Assembly: GCA_036365515.1 (NCBI GenBank)
Contig: CM070873.1
Location: forward strand, 25,526,585-25,590,584
Length of the DNA stretch: 64,000 nucleotides
Reading direction: 5' to 3'
Source of the DNA: Torymus aiolomorphi
Lineage: Eukaryota > Arthropoda > Insecta > Hymenoptera > Torymidae
Of this stretch, positions 1 through 11,957 are shown piece after piece. The notes below the pieces were generated by a model. The model was given only the letters and a program-made list of their open reading frames with translations, did no database searches and was not told where the DNA came from. Every line of letters begins with the position of its first letter. The stretch's first letter is position 1. The position numbers and the translations under genes were made by a program.

Positions 1-1140
1 ATTTTCCAAAAACCTTTTGAAAAAGATTTATAAATACTTTCAGGGAAGATTCCATTATACCTAAATGAAATCTGCCATGAAAGATTGCAGTGAGCATGAA
101 TAAAAGATTATCGAAAAATAATGCGTAAAGCTTAATGGAAGGTTCCCACGGAACTTTCCAGTAGCGTTACCTTGCAATGTTACACGGAAGCTTCGCGTAA
201 GTTTAACGGAATCAACAAAAAAGATTCGAACTATAAGACTCGACCATATACAATGAAAGCTTTTGAAAGGGTTCCGGAACCTTACATGAAACATTCTCAG
301 AAGTGATACTGGAATCTTTCATGAAAGATAAATAGAAAGGTTACAGTAAGCTTACTGAAAGATTCAACTGGAAAATTGATTAAAAATCTTCCAAAAGCCT
401 TTTGAAAGAGATTACTGAATACTTTCAGGGAAGATTCTACTAAACATCAATAAAATCTTGCATGAAAGATTGCAGTTAGCATGATTACCGAAAAATAATG
501 GAAAAGCCTAATGGAAGGTTCCGGCGAAACTCCCCAGTCGCGTTGCCTTGCAATGTTCATGAAAGCTTCCCGTAAGTTTTGTGGAACCAGACAAAAAAAT
601 TCCAAATGTGCGATTCAGTAACATGCCATGAAAGCTTTTGAAAGGTTTCCAGAATCTTCCATGAAACATTCTAATAACAGATACTTGAATTTTTCATGGA
701 AGATAACTAGAAAGGTAACAGTAAGCTTACTGAAAGATAAACTGGAACATAAATTGCAAATCTTCTGAAAAATTTTTGAGAAAGATTCATGAATACTGGA
801 ATCTATCATGAAAGGTAACCAGAAGGGTTACAGTAAGCTTAGTGAAAGATCGAACTATAACATTCATTGCAAATCTTCCGAAAAACTTTTAAAAAAGATT
901 TATGAATACCCCAAGCAAGATTCTACTAAACATAAATAGAACCTTTCATAAAAGATTGCAGTGACAATAAGTCAAAGATTACTGGAACCGTAACATATTC
1001 TGGTAAGGTTCCGCGAAAGCTTGCCGTAAGTTTAATGGAATAACAAAAAATTCCACCTATGCAACTGAGCAACATTTCGTGAAAGCTTTAGAAAGATTTC
1101 GGGAACCCTTAATAAAATATTCCAAAAATGAATGCTTTAA
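1..1140. repeat. degenerate tandem repeat, about 0.4-0.5 kb period
   Basis: Similar blocks recur with starts near 1, 375 and 866, with a partial one near 758. Each block contains a segment like CTTTTGAAAAAGAT, then GGGAAGATTC, then CATGAAAGATTGCAGTGA. Short sub-motifs (CATGAAAG, GTAAGCTTACTGAAAGAT) repeat within blocks. The array runs off the left edge of the window, so its size is unknown. No coding signal is visible; short minus-strand reading frames here are repeat shadows. Confidence 0.7.
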
Positions 1141-1504
1141 GGAGATGTTGGATACCGACATCATCTTCCAACGAGTATACTTTATCAAAATTATAATAGA
1201 ATGGCTATAAAATAATTCTATGTATAGTATTTAAATATAAGAAGGGCGTTAAAATTGTGGTTTTCCAAAAAACTGTTTAAAAACTTTTTAATTAAAAATA
1301 ATTTTAATGTTGATAAGTAGGAATCTGCATTTTTGTCATTTTGATCCAATTTTTCAACAATTATCTCTCATAATAGTACTCTCATAAGAATTGCCAAATG
1401 AATTCTGAGTATTGTATTTGCATAAAAGGAAGACGTGTTTTTCCAAATGAATGTTTAAAATTAATAATTAAAGTTAATATTTTCTTTGTTTAGAAATAGT
1501 ACAA

Positions 1505-1875
1505 TTTGATACTAACGCGTGCACCTTTTCGCTTGTGTATCGAACAGTATCTTTTGACACGATGTGTACAAAGCTTGATTTAGCGTATGCTTTTTCATTC
1601 AAAAAACAAGCGTGCGCGAAATCGCGCTTTGCGCACGGAGAGTCAAAATAATACAGATAAATTTCGATGCTAGTGCGTCAAAGTGATTTTATCCTAGTGT
1701 GGACGTTTGCACCTGAGCGAAGCTAGGGTGAAAAGGTCACACAAGGTTAAAATCACCTTCTCGCTCGCGTATCGAACCGTATTTTTGTATACGACGTGTA
1801 CAAAGCTTGATTTAGCATATGCTTTTTATTTGAGCGTGTGCGAAGTCGAGCTTTGCGCACGGAGTGTTAAAATAT
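1505..1875. repeat. two direct copies of a GAGCGAAGC-type dispersed repeat
   Basis: Two blocks (about 1515-1645 and 1695-1875) share GTGTACAAAGCTTGATTTAG, TATGCTTTTT and GCGCACGGAG. The second block begins with GCACCTGAGCGAAGC, a signature also present in the palindromes at 15.2 and 18.1 kb. The GC content is higher than the surroundings. It looks like a local duplication inside a dispersed non-coding repeat. Confidence 0.6.
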
Positions 1876-1879
1876 ATTC

Positions 1880-2607
<728 letters not shown>

Positions 2608-2759
2608 TTAATAGTAACAACTATTTATAAAAACAAGAATGTAATTTATTCAAGATAAATAACACAAAAGATTAATTGTGTCATCAACAAGCTCTCGAAT
2701 TAACTTGACTGAAAAATCGAGTCGAGAACAACAAACTAATCGCTTAGCAATGCTTTCGT

Positions 2760-3455
2760 TCTTCTCATGTTCGATGACCAATACATAAAAATATATCCAT
2801 TATAAATTCTGGTACATCTTGTTGACGTTTTTCAGCATACTTTTCGTCTATAAATTTTCTAAAATTAAATATATGTATTTTATTTTTATTTGTGTATTCT
2901 TCCATTATAGTTTTTAAGCAATCTCCTGTTACATCATTATTAATATTATTTCTTAAAGTTGAACAATGTAAAAGTGATTGAATTGTTGCATTAGCGTAAT
3001 ATGAAACTTTATCTGTATTCGGTAATCCTTTAATTTAAAAAACACAAAGCTTCCTCTAGGAGGAAGCAAAAGTTATTATCTACCTGATTTTCTTTATTAT
3101 TAAACGTAAAGTCGATACTTTCATTTTGTATATTATAAAAAGTTATATCTTTTGGATTTTTATATGTATTAGGTATATCTATAAGTTTACAAAAATTATC
3201 ATCTTTTTGATTTTTGTTTTTATTCAATGCAAAGTTAATACTTTTATTATTTTGTATATTACAAAAAATCGCATCTTTTAATTTGATTTCTTTTTTTGAA
3301 TTGTTATTATGAATGCTATTACTTTGTTCAATTTCATTAGATTCATCATGACTAATTCCTATATAAATGGGTTTATGATCTGAAAAAAATGTTTCATATA
3401 CTCCAGATTCATATTTTTGTATGTTATTGTTTATGAATACAATTATTCATACATA
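2760..3455 (-). pseudogene. decayed mobile-element ORF: EEP-nuclease tail, Asn-rich linker, ubiquitin-protease-like segment
   Basis: Reading the minus strand from about 3450, the translation ends an endonuclease/exonuclease/phosphatase (EEP) domain: it contains YETFFSDHKPIYIGI, which has the SDHxPI motif of that superfamily. An Asn/Lys-rich linker follows, with two similar half-repeats (3060-3300). A short hairpin-bearing insertion and stop codon (3030-3066) interrupt it. Another open stretch (about 3025-2770) then reads KGLPNT...YYANATIQSLLHC and later KRQQDVPEFIMDIF. This resembles the GLxNxGNxCYxNAxxQxL box and QQDAxEF box of ubiquitin-specific proteases (peptidase C19). The catalytic Cys position appears to be Tyr, so the copy would be inactive. 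A TGA ends the match near 2765. EEP domains occur in LINEs and in Helentron-type elements; the latter is my preferred but unproven context. Confidence 0.5.
3048..3066. repeat. short hairpin shared with the 56.2-kb repeat
   Basis: The minus strand reads GCTTCCTCCTAGAGGAAGC, an 8-bp perfect stem with a 3-nt loop, followed by TTTGTG. The same hairpin and flank recur on the plus strand at 56185-56203. It interrupts the decayed ORF and looks like a mobile-element terminus. Confidence 0.6.
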
Positions 3456-3464
3456 AATTTAATT

Positions 3465-3700
3465 CGAATTATGTCATAAATAGGTGCATTAATTTTCAAA
3501 TTTGGCTTTAAAAATTAAATTAAAAGAATCAATAAATTAATTAAACTAGAGTAAAATTGGCTTAATCACTTTAAAATTCTTTGTAGGGGTTAAAATTTTA
3601 TTAAAACGGCTTGATGTATCATCTTGAAATTTATAGACAATTTTGTATGTTATATAGGCAATATGTGTGCAAAATTATACAAAGTCTCTAGTTTTATTGT
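3465..3700 (+). repeat. dispersed repeat fragment, related to 56.8 kb
   Basis: AACTAGAGTAAAATTGGCTT and the bases after it are shared almost exactly with the segment near 56829. The preceding AAAATTAAATTAAAAGAATC resembles 58.07 kb. This is a short non-coding fragment of the same repeat family. Confidence 0.55.
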
Positions 3701-4416
3701 TAATGAACGTGCACTTGAATAACGTCAAATGATAAATAGTTAAGAAATCAAGCAGTTGGCGAAAAAGTTCAACTTTACCTACTCTATTCCTTAACAGTTA
3801 AGGAATGGTTAGTTAAGGATTAATAGATATTACTTAAAAGCTATATTTGACTTTGACTAATACATAGGTACTTAAGTGAGAGAACACTAATACTTGAATC
3901 CAACTGCCCAGTAAAGCTGTAAAAGGGTTAGACGCACACAGCAGAGAGACGCAGACTCGCACACTGTAATGTAACTGATATAATAGCCTTTATGCAAGCC
4001 ATATTTTATAATTTAGAATCACAATTATATAACTGTAATGCTAAAAACTCAAATAAAATATAATTTTTTTACTATAATAAAAAAGGAAAATAGCATCAAT
4101 GTAATAAAATAAATAACTTTTTAATTATTCAATACATTTTTTATTTAAAAAATAAAGTTGCAGTTTTTTTTTTTAAACATTTAGTTTAATAAAGATTCTA
4201 TGATAGACTGAATTTGACATTCTTAACTTTGGCCATTTGTACATTATTGTACATTTTGACATATTTAACTTATTGTACATTTTGACGAGTTTTTTTTTTT
4301 AATTTTTTAAATGCTGTGTATAAATTTTACAATAATATATCTATTTCACCATTCTATTAGAAATATTAGAAATATTCCTGAAAAAATTTGTACGCCATAT
4401 TGAATTCACCATTTCG

Positions 4417-4460
<44 letters not shown>

Positions 4461-4475
4461 TTACTGCAGATTCGT
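3700..4475. other. AT-rich intergenic with a long T-run
   Basis: No gene or RNA recognised. A homopolymer T-run (4420-4455) directly precedes the LINE insertion site and may have favoured insertion, or may be the tail of an older minus-strand element. Confidence 0.5.
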
Positions 4476-5625
4476 AATCAGCGACCCCATACCCATGACG
4501 GTGGGGACGTCCGTTGTGCATCCTGGACGGTCCGCCAAATACCTGGGGGTGACCCTGGATACGAGGATGACCTTCTGGCCGCACATACGTGGCGTCGCTG
4601 AGAGAGCGGCATTAAAGACCGCCGCCCTCGCCCGCCTCATGGCAAATACGAAGGGACCGAGACCGAGCGTACGACGACTGCTTATGACAGTGACCAACTC
4701 GATGCTCCTTTATGGGGCCGAGATATGGGCGGACGCGACGCGAATAGAGAAGTACCGCAAAAGATCGCGGCGGTACAAAGACTGGGAGCGCTGCGAATCG
4801 CGTGCGCGTACCGCACCGTCGCAGAGGTGGCGGTACTAGTGATCGCAGGGGTTGTCCCAGTAGACCTTCTGCTCTCGAGCGGAAGAGGATCTACGAGTAC
4901 AGCGAAGAAAGGGGAAGAGCGAGGGCCTCCATAGACGCACGGACGACGACGCTGACATCCTGGCAAACGCGATGGACAGACAGCGACAAAGCCAAGTGGA
5001 CGAGACGCCTCATAACGGACGTGCGACTCTGGCATAAGAGAGGAGCTGGGGAGGTGAATTTTTACCTGACCCAGTTCCTATCCGGACACGGATACTTCCG
5101 CCAGTATCTGCATCGGATGGGGAAGGTAACGACCCCGTCCTGCAGGTACTGCGGACATAATAGAGACGACGCGGAGCACACATTTTTCGTGTGCCCCCGC
5201 TGGATAGTCGCGAGACACAGACTACAGACGAAGACAGGTGACATCACACCGGAGAACGTCGTGACACTGATGCTGTCAAGCAAACAAAACTGGGACGACA
5301 TAGCACGCTACGTGACTCACGTACTACAAGGCAAAAAGACTGACGGTTGCCTTGAAAACTGATACAGAAGACGAAAAATAGACAGACGAGACAAGATATA
5401 TAAGATTGCCGTAGGGCATAGAAACGCCGACCGGTCCGAAGTAATGTGTATAACAGTTCCGGACCGGATTCCGGTGAACGCCGCGGGAAAGGTTTTGGGT
5501 GTTTAGGGGGTAGAAATCCCTCACACCGCGGAGCCCGGCGCTTCGTGATGGTCTTAGTGGGCCCCCCTCCATGCTGTAAGCAAGGACGGGGGCCTCGGAA
5601 GATTCACCTAGTACCTCGGAAAAAC

Positions 5626-5657
<32 letters not shown>

Positions 5658-5665
5658 GCGACCCC
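4476..5665 (+). mobile_element. 5'-truncated R1/TRAS-like non-LTR retrotransposon with target-site duplication
   Basis: The element body is about 4489-5652. It is flanked by the 13-bp direct repeat AATCAGCGACCCC (4476-4488 and 5653-5665) and ends in a poly-A tail of about 26 nt starting at 5627. It encodes the C-terminal end of a reverse-transcriptase polyprotein, followed by a GC-rich 3' UTR. This is the classic product of target-primed reverse transcription with 5' truncation. Base composition is far richer in GC than the flanks. No endonuclease or catalytic RT core is retained, so it cannot move on its own. Confidence 0.92.
4495..5362 (+). pseudogene. retrotransposon polyprotein C-terminus, frameshifted
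   Basis: The first frame gives the RT thumb-region signature AKYLGVTLD and ends with LLYGAEIWADA near 4738. The match continues in a second frame (QKIAAVQRLGALRIACAYRT, about 4755-4870). It then moves to a third frame (4860-5362) that carries the C-terminal zinc-knuckle, reading CRYCGHNRDDAEHTFFVCPRW with a C-x2-C-x7-H-x4-C pattern at about 5141-5201. The tail segment ITPENVVTLMLSSKQNWDDI is typical of the R1 clade. Two frameshifts break the ORF, so it is a dead fragment. Confidence 0.88.
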
Positions 5666-6500
5666 AAAAACCCATAGATACCAATCTTTAGGAAAAACTA
5701 ATGACTGAAAAAATATACATAATTTATTTGTGTTAGGGGTAGTTTACCCTTTTAAGGAGCTTTTTCAAGGTAAATCCTGAGATATGTCAACTTCATTTTT
5801 TCGTGTAGTTTGTAAAAATAATATTTTAGTTCATTTTTAATTATTTTGTGAATTTTTATAATAAAAATATACTTAAAAAACACTATTTCTCCCTCTAAAA
5901 AATAAGGGATGCAACTCTTAATGTTTAGATTACTACGAATATCTTGTTTTTTCTACAAGAAACTCATTCCAGTTGGTTTGATTGAAAAAAGTTGAATAGA
6001 AGCCGAGATATATTAAAAAAATGCTTTTGAAGGCCAATTTTAAGGGTGTTCTTAACCCTTATAACAAGCCTCTCAGCCGATAAAAAAATGTTTTCGTGAA
6101 TGTCACATTGAGTACTACTACTTAATATAGGTTTGGAAATTTTTTGAATTTCTAAGTTCGGGTACTTCCCTTGTCAACAACTTCACGCAAGGTACACTAT
6201 GGAGAAAACAAAAGGAAGCTTTCGATAAAAAAGGCATAGTTTTTCCGCTAATAGGATATTTCGATGAAGTTGAAACGCTATGGGTTCCCGAGCTGGTAAA
6301 CATGAAATCTCTGTTTTTCATGATTTGGCAGCGGTTTTTTATTGTATAATGGTTCGACCAAAGAAGATTATTTAGTATTTCTTTTTTTACAATAACAGGA
6401 TTTTACAAACATTAAATTCACCACAGTGATTCGGTATACACGTATACACGCACGTCACAAGTAATTTCCTTACAATCTAATTCTCTAATAAAGTTATAAA
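5666..6500. other. AT-rich intergenic, no gene recognised
   Basis: Nothing codes convincingly here. TTTGGCAGCGGTTTTTTATT (near 6324) matches the terminal motif of repeats at 58.1 and 63.9 kb, suggesting a repeat end lies here. Confidence 0.4.
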
Positions 6501-7317
6501 TATATGGGATGTTTCACATGAAGTGAGCAGGTCAAAATTTTAAAATCGCTCAAAAATTTTTTATTTTTAGTTTTTTATGAAAAACACACGTTCCTAAAAC
6601 TTTAGATCGATATTTGCATACATAAAAAAGCAATGCAACATTGAAAATTCAAATTTTTTGCAATTTTTTTTAAAATTCAACTTTTGTCATTTTTTTTTAC
6701 TCCAAATCTTGAAACTTTTTGTATAAAACATTAATGCGTAAAAAGTTTGAAATTTTATTCTAGAAAGTAGTAGTATTTTTTAATAAATGAAATTTGCATG
6801 TATCTGATTAGTTGGTTTTTATTATACCTTCATCTAAGAATATTGAGACTACGCCTTAAAATTTTTTGTTCGACAAATTTTTTTTAATTCTACTTTTAAA
6901 ACTCTTCAAAATGCTTTTTTAACCAAAGTTGGCCAAACTAAGTGAAAAAAGTTATGATTTTTTGAAATATTAAGAAAAAACAATAATTAGCATCTTTGAT
7001 AATATGGTTGATTTAGAAACTTAATATTATTTATACATCTTATGTAATGGATGAAATCACTGAATTTTATTAGAGCATCGAATAGAACATGAAACATCTA
7101 TTTTCAATAATATTAGGCTTGTACAATAAGCATTATGTAATTATCAGTTATAAATTACGTTCATTTTTATTTTCTGAATGTTGGATCAAAATCCATCTCT
7201 TTACTAATATTATATGCAAATATCGATCTAAAATTTTAGGAACATGTTTTTTTCATAAAAAAACTAAAAGTAACAAAATTTTGAGCTATTTTAAAATTTT
7301 GTCATACATCCCATATA
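6501..7317. mobile_element. foldback/MITE-like element with arms of about 115 bp
   Basis: The left arm (6501-6622: TATATGGGATGT ... AGATCGATATTTGCAT) is repeated inverted at 7207-7317 (ATGCAAATATCGATCT ... ACATCCCATATA). The interior is AT-rich with no ORF of substance. The structure fits a non-autonomous DNA transposon or foldback; the superfamily cannot be assigned. Confidence 0.8.
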
Positions 7318-7890
7318 CATATAAAATATAATGTTGATTCGCTCGTCGATTTATGATTTGGCCAGGCGTACTTATCTTTCTTCTTTTACTTCTTCTTTTT
7401 TTCTTTCGTGTCAATCTCTTGTTGGCTTCGGAAGAATAGCCGATATATTCCGAACTTCAGCGCGATCTTTGAGCGTCCTCAACGTTTTGCACTGGTTTTA
7501 TGTTTCGGCTCGTCACAGCGACTACAGATTAACGTGCGTCTATCAAACTCCATTCTGAGTTTCTCTCTTTAATATTTACAGAAAAAGAACTTGCCCCTTT
7601 CAGGATTGGCTCCGCACGTATCACCACTTTGTGAGAATAATAATATGAATTAAAATATTATCGGAACTAGAGATACAATGGTCTCAAAGTCCAGGAGCCA
7701 CCTGCTTGTCGGCCTCCTTGCTTCGTTCTGACGCGCTCTCACAAAGACGAGCGGCTTGACCGTTGAAGTTAGTGGAGATCGAACGCATAACAGACATACA
7801 CATACATACACATATCAATACGATGACATCCACAAATTAGCATGTTCATAGTAATATAACACTTGTATATGCATCGTCTAATACTGTTAC
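7318..7890. other. intergenic, no gene recognised
   Basis: A 75-codon plus-strand frame from 7331 has no recognisable domain and I do not call it. Otherwise this is ordinary AT-rich sequence with a short CATACA repeat (7794-7816). Confidence 0.4.
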
Positions 7891-8813
7891 TTAAGGTTGT
7901 ATGACCCGTAACATCCCATTCAAAAGTTAGTTTGACGTTAAAACTGCGATATTATAAGCGATAATATGCGAATATTATAAGCTTTAAAAATTGGAAATCG
8001 GAGCAGAGTCTTGTTTTAAATCCGTCAAAATACGCTAATTTAGAAATAATGACGTTTTTAAAACGAGATATGCCAATTCTACAAATCTGCTTCGAATTCC
8101 AATTTTTAAAGCATCCCTGGTGAAAATCGATTCCATTATTTACCTAATAAATAGCTAGTTTCCCCAATAATCATCAAAAACTTTTCTTGACCATTTCTAT
8201 CCATTGATGAAACGATTTTCCGATCATATTCGCCATTTAATAAATAGCATAATAGAATCCGTTTTTTCACAAATTTACGTTAACTTATTTATTTAAAAGA
8301 TATTTAAGTTGGCCAGTTTTTTTAGTTAGGAAATGGCTAATAAGAGGTTTGCTATTATGGCGAGGAGTGAGAGAGACAGAATCGAACGGAAAAATCATTG
8401 TTTTCGTTTGTATCCCCTAAAACAGTACTATAAACGAACTAAATGCCAATAATTCGTGTTTACGTTTTGGTTAGTTATCCTTTTTTAATATTTGGCTTTA
8501 AATACATGATCAGATTACAGAGAAAATTTAGTACAAATATTTTAAGGTTGTGTTATCACCATTAAATAGAGAATATGACCGGAAAAATCGTTTCATCACT
8601 ACCCAGAAATTAGCTATTTTTACTAGCTATTTATTATTTTCCTGGCCATTTCTGATAGAGACAATTTCTACCAGGGTTATAATATTCTTATTGCATTTAT
8701 ACATAGATCGCGAAAACTCAAAATTAATTATTTGCTTTACATAATTATTTATCGCTGTTTTAACGTCAAAAACTAACTTTTGAATGTGATGTTACGGGTC
8801 ATATAACCTTAAA
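7891..8813. mobile_element. outer TTAA-flanked MITE (composite with nested MITE)
   Basis: The left end TTAAGGTTGTATGACCCGTA (from 7891) is mirrored by GGGTCATATAACCTTAA ending near 8813. The inverted arms are about 60 bp (ACATCCCATTCAAAAGTTAG against CTAACTTTTGAATGTGATGT). TTAA at both ends is the target-site duplication of piggyBac-type transposases, so a piggyBac-like origin is inferred. A second MITE (8115-8676) sits inside it. No transposase is encoded. Confidence 0.82.
8115..8676 (+). mobile_element. CCCTGGT-family MITE, copy A (nested)
   Basis: It starts CCCTGGTGAAAATCGATTCC and ends GACAATTTCTACCAGGG. The terminal inverted repeats CCCTGGTNGAAAT match the copies at 11098, 34717 and, more distantly, 39458. 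Length is 562 bp. Sub-terminal ends share TAAATAGCTAG and its complement. It is non-coding and inserted inside the TTAA-flanked element. Confidence 0.85.
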
Positions 8814-9690
8814 TCCATTATTTAGCCGTTACAAGATGTTTTCCTTCTCAGTACCAACTTTTTAAAGTGTGCTTCAATTTTGTGGACGATGTTATAAAAA
8901 TTCTACTCAAAAAATCCTTTCTTCTAGTTGATTTGAAGTAATTTTCAGTAAAAATAGCTAAGAAAATTACCTAAGGAAAAGAATAAAATTTTAAACGAAT
9001 GATACTTTTATTTTCCATCTTTGACTTTTCGCGCGAATCTTAAATCTTAAATCTTACTTTTTTATTTTGATTTTAAATATAAAACGATCATATTGAGTTT
9101 CAAAAGGTATGTTAATAAAGTCAATAATTTTATGATTATTTTATCAACTTATTCAAATGAACATAGGATAAGTGAAGGTATTAGTGCGATTTTTCGAGAA
9201 AGATGTACTTTAACTGAAGAATAAAATAACTTTAATACGTTTATACCAAAATCATTCTTTCTCAAATCGTTTAAAATATATTAAAAATCTAATAAAAAAA
9301 TTTGCGAATCTTGAAAAAATGTGCATATAAATTTAAAATAATGAATAAATAATTAAATTAAATTAAATTAATTTTCCAATTCATTGGCACTTCCTCAAAC
9401 TTAATTTTTTTATTCTATTATATAAACTATTAAATTTAAAAATTATATTGTAAACAATTATTAAATTTTAAAATTTTAACTTATTAATTTATTTTTTAAA
9501 AAATTCGAAATTCAAAATTCGTTGAAATTTGTATGTTTATAATTTTTTATAAACTTATCAATTATTATGAATTTGCACAGAAGGAACTAAAAAACAGTAT
9601 TTTTTTTCATTAATGAAAACGCTTTTATTTTTAATGTTTGTGACGTAATAAATATTAGAAGTTGAAAATTGATGTTCTAATTGTTTATAT
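8814..9690. other. AT-rich intergenic
   Basis: No gene seen. TTCCAATTCATTGGCACTTC (9373-9392) is the reverse complement of the tail motif of the repeat ending near 58143, so a fragment of that family lies here in minus orientation. Confidence 0.45.
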
Positions 9691-9704
9691 ATAAATGTAG
9701 AATT

Positions 9705-9870
9705 CGTACAAATTCGTGTAAATTTCTGTAAAAAAACGTATATAAATGTAAATAAATGTAAATAAATGTAAATGCGTGTTCCAATTACAACATTTATGCA
9801 CACTTATTTACATTTATATACGTTTTTTTACAGAAATATACACTTATTTACATTTATATACATTTTCCAT
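9705..9870. repeat. AT-rich inverted repeat
   Basis: TTTCTGTAAAAAAACGTATA and repeated AAATGTAAATAAATG units on the left are mirrored by TATACGTTTTTTTACAGAAA (9816-9835) and CACTTATTTACATTTATATA on the right. It can form a hairpin and has no coding content. Confidence 0.65.
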
Positions 9871-11097
9871 TTCCACTAGGGTGTTTATTCAATCTTATGA
9901 ACAGCTTTTTTTGGTTAACGAAAAGGGTTCAGAAGTTTAAAAGAGCTAACCCTGTGCGAAATTTCATAAAGATTTATTAATTTTTACCCCAGTTATCGTA
10001 CGACAACGAAAATGCAATTTTTTTCTTCAATAATTTTTTTCTCATTAACAAATCGATAAACCTCTTGAAATTTTTAGAGGTTTTATACTTAATAACTGGT
10101 AAAAATTTCGTGTAAAAATATGGAATAGTTTTTGAGATAAAAATTATAGAAGATTTACCATTCACATTTACCTTCATAACAAATGAAGGACGATAGATAT
10201 TTAAATTTTTAATTCAAATCGAAATATTCATTTTATATCAGTGAACATTTTAAATGTTGGCGTTATTCAAACCTCATATTTACTGACTAGCCAATCATAT
10301 CACTTCTTTAAATCTTTCTTAAGAGAGGATTTACATCAAACGTAAAATCTTACAGTATTCGATACACTTCTGCTCCTTTTCATTTTGCAATCAGACTCCT
10401 CTGCGGCCTCCACACGAAAAATAATATTTAATACCCTTACTCTGTCCAATGCAGATTTTTTCTGTGATATAATGTTTGTTAATTTTTTGTTTAATTTGTT
10501 AAAAATCGTGCCCTTTTTTTTCGTGTTTTATAGTATCTTTTTGGAAGTTATGTGCAGTCAAAAATAGTGTAAAAAAAGTGTTAAAAAATCATGTAAATGA
10601 TGCAAACTTCTAAATACGTTTTCAAACAAAATAACTTATATCTCGATGAAAAGAGCAATCTAAACAGAATTGCATAAATTGCTTTATTTTCAGGTATCAA
10701 CAGACTCTCCTCAAAGACTGAACAAAGTCCATTTTCCGTACGTTGTACACTCTCCTTGCTAGGATTATTGAAGGTACAATAACTATATACACAGTTAAAA
10801 TTTCTTTGATCGATAATTTAATATATTAGTTGTATGAATTATCCACAAAATTTCTACATGTAAATAATGACTTATAAAAAATTGATTGGCGGACCATCTA
10901 GTTGCATACATGAACTAATCGTTTTCTTCACAATATCAATGCTTTTTCATATTACAGATACATGAGTAGCATCTAGAAGGGTCTTCGAGGCAATGCTGGG
11001 AACGCCATATTCAATTACTGACTCGATACGTTTCAACGCTATAATGTCGCTCAAAGGCAGCTTTATGTCCTGATGGAGATACTCTAAAATAGAATCA
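9871..11097. other. AT-rich intergenic, no gene recognised
   Basis: Both strands were checked; short frames near 9977-10177 and 10385-10567 show no domain or splice context and are left out. Confidence 0.4.
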
Positions 11098-11237
11098 CCC
11101 TGGTGGAAATCGATTCCATTATTTACCTAATAAATAGTTAGTTTCCTCAATAATCGTCAAAAACTAGACATTTTTCTTGAACATTTCTATTCATCGATGA
11201 AACGATTTTTCCGATCATATTCGCCATTTAATAGATA

Positions 11238-11957
11238 CACGGAGAGAAATTTTGTAGTGAAAATTACAAATATTCGAGACAAAATTACCAGTTTCTATGG
11301 TAATGGATGGACAGACTGACAATTTCAAACTTTTTACCAAAGTGCCTTGGTAAATTTTTTTTTTAGTTAATTTAAATTAAAAAAATTAACTTTTTTTATC
11401 CATATTGATGGATATATAGTATTTTAATATAGAAATAGAAACAGAAACAAGGATGAAAAAACATTAAACTGAAAAAAAATTTTTACGGAAGCGGGATTCG
11501 ATCCGACGATCTTTGGGTTGAGAGTCCGACGTTCTACCGACTGCGCCACAGAAGCTGTTACCAATAGTCATTTGAATCGCCGTTATTACTTACTGAAAAT
11601 ATGTGTATTGTTTTCATTTTAACGTCGCGCACGCCTCTAGTATCAATCTTCTGAAACACAATAATGCGCAGTGCGCATGCGCGAGTACACAAATACCAGG
11701 TTATTTGGTAAAATTTATCAGTTTTCTTAGTAAAAATTCTTAGGTTACCTTGTAAAAATGACTAGATCTCAATTTTTACCAGTGTGTCTGGTAATTTTTA
11801 TTCCGATAATTTGGTATTTTTTTTAAGTGGTTATGGTAGTTTTTCCTGGGAAACTTATAAATTGTATTAGAAACCTGGGACTATCACGGCTTTTGATAGT
11901 CTATCCATGCGCTACCAAGGCACCTTGGTAATTTTTACTCTAAAATTTCTCTCCGTG
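11238..11957. mobile_element. TA-flanked MITE (CACGGAGAGAAATTTT ends) carrying a tRNA-like sequence
   Basis: The ends are CACGGAGAGAAATTTT and its exact inverse AAAATTTCTCTCCGTG, each bordered by TA (11236-11237 and 11958-11959). Copy A of the host MITE shows the empty site with one TA in the same context, so the insertion is 720 bp with a TA duplication. That is the signature of the Tc1/mariner superfamily. The interior repeatedly mentions GGTAAA and TTTACC motifs and contains a tRNA-like block on the minus strand. No transposase is encoded. Confidence 0.9.
11484..11555 (-). ncRNA. tRNA-like/tRNA-derived sequence inside MITE
   Basis: The minus strand reads GCTTCTGTGGCGCAGTCGG (box A-like TGGCGCAGTCGG) and, about 40 nt on, GGATCGAATCC (box B-like). 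Both are at the spacing of internal Pol III promoters. An anticodon-loop-like CTCTCAA lies between them. The acceptor arms do not pair, the D-stem is weak and the T-stem has a mismatch. It is therefore more likely a tRNA-derived module or pseudogene than a working tRNA. Confidence 0.55.

Noticed and set aside
11484..11555. Functional tRNA gene
   Set aside because: The acceptor stem does not pair and the D- and T-stems have mismatches, so it is listed as tRNA-like only.
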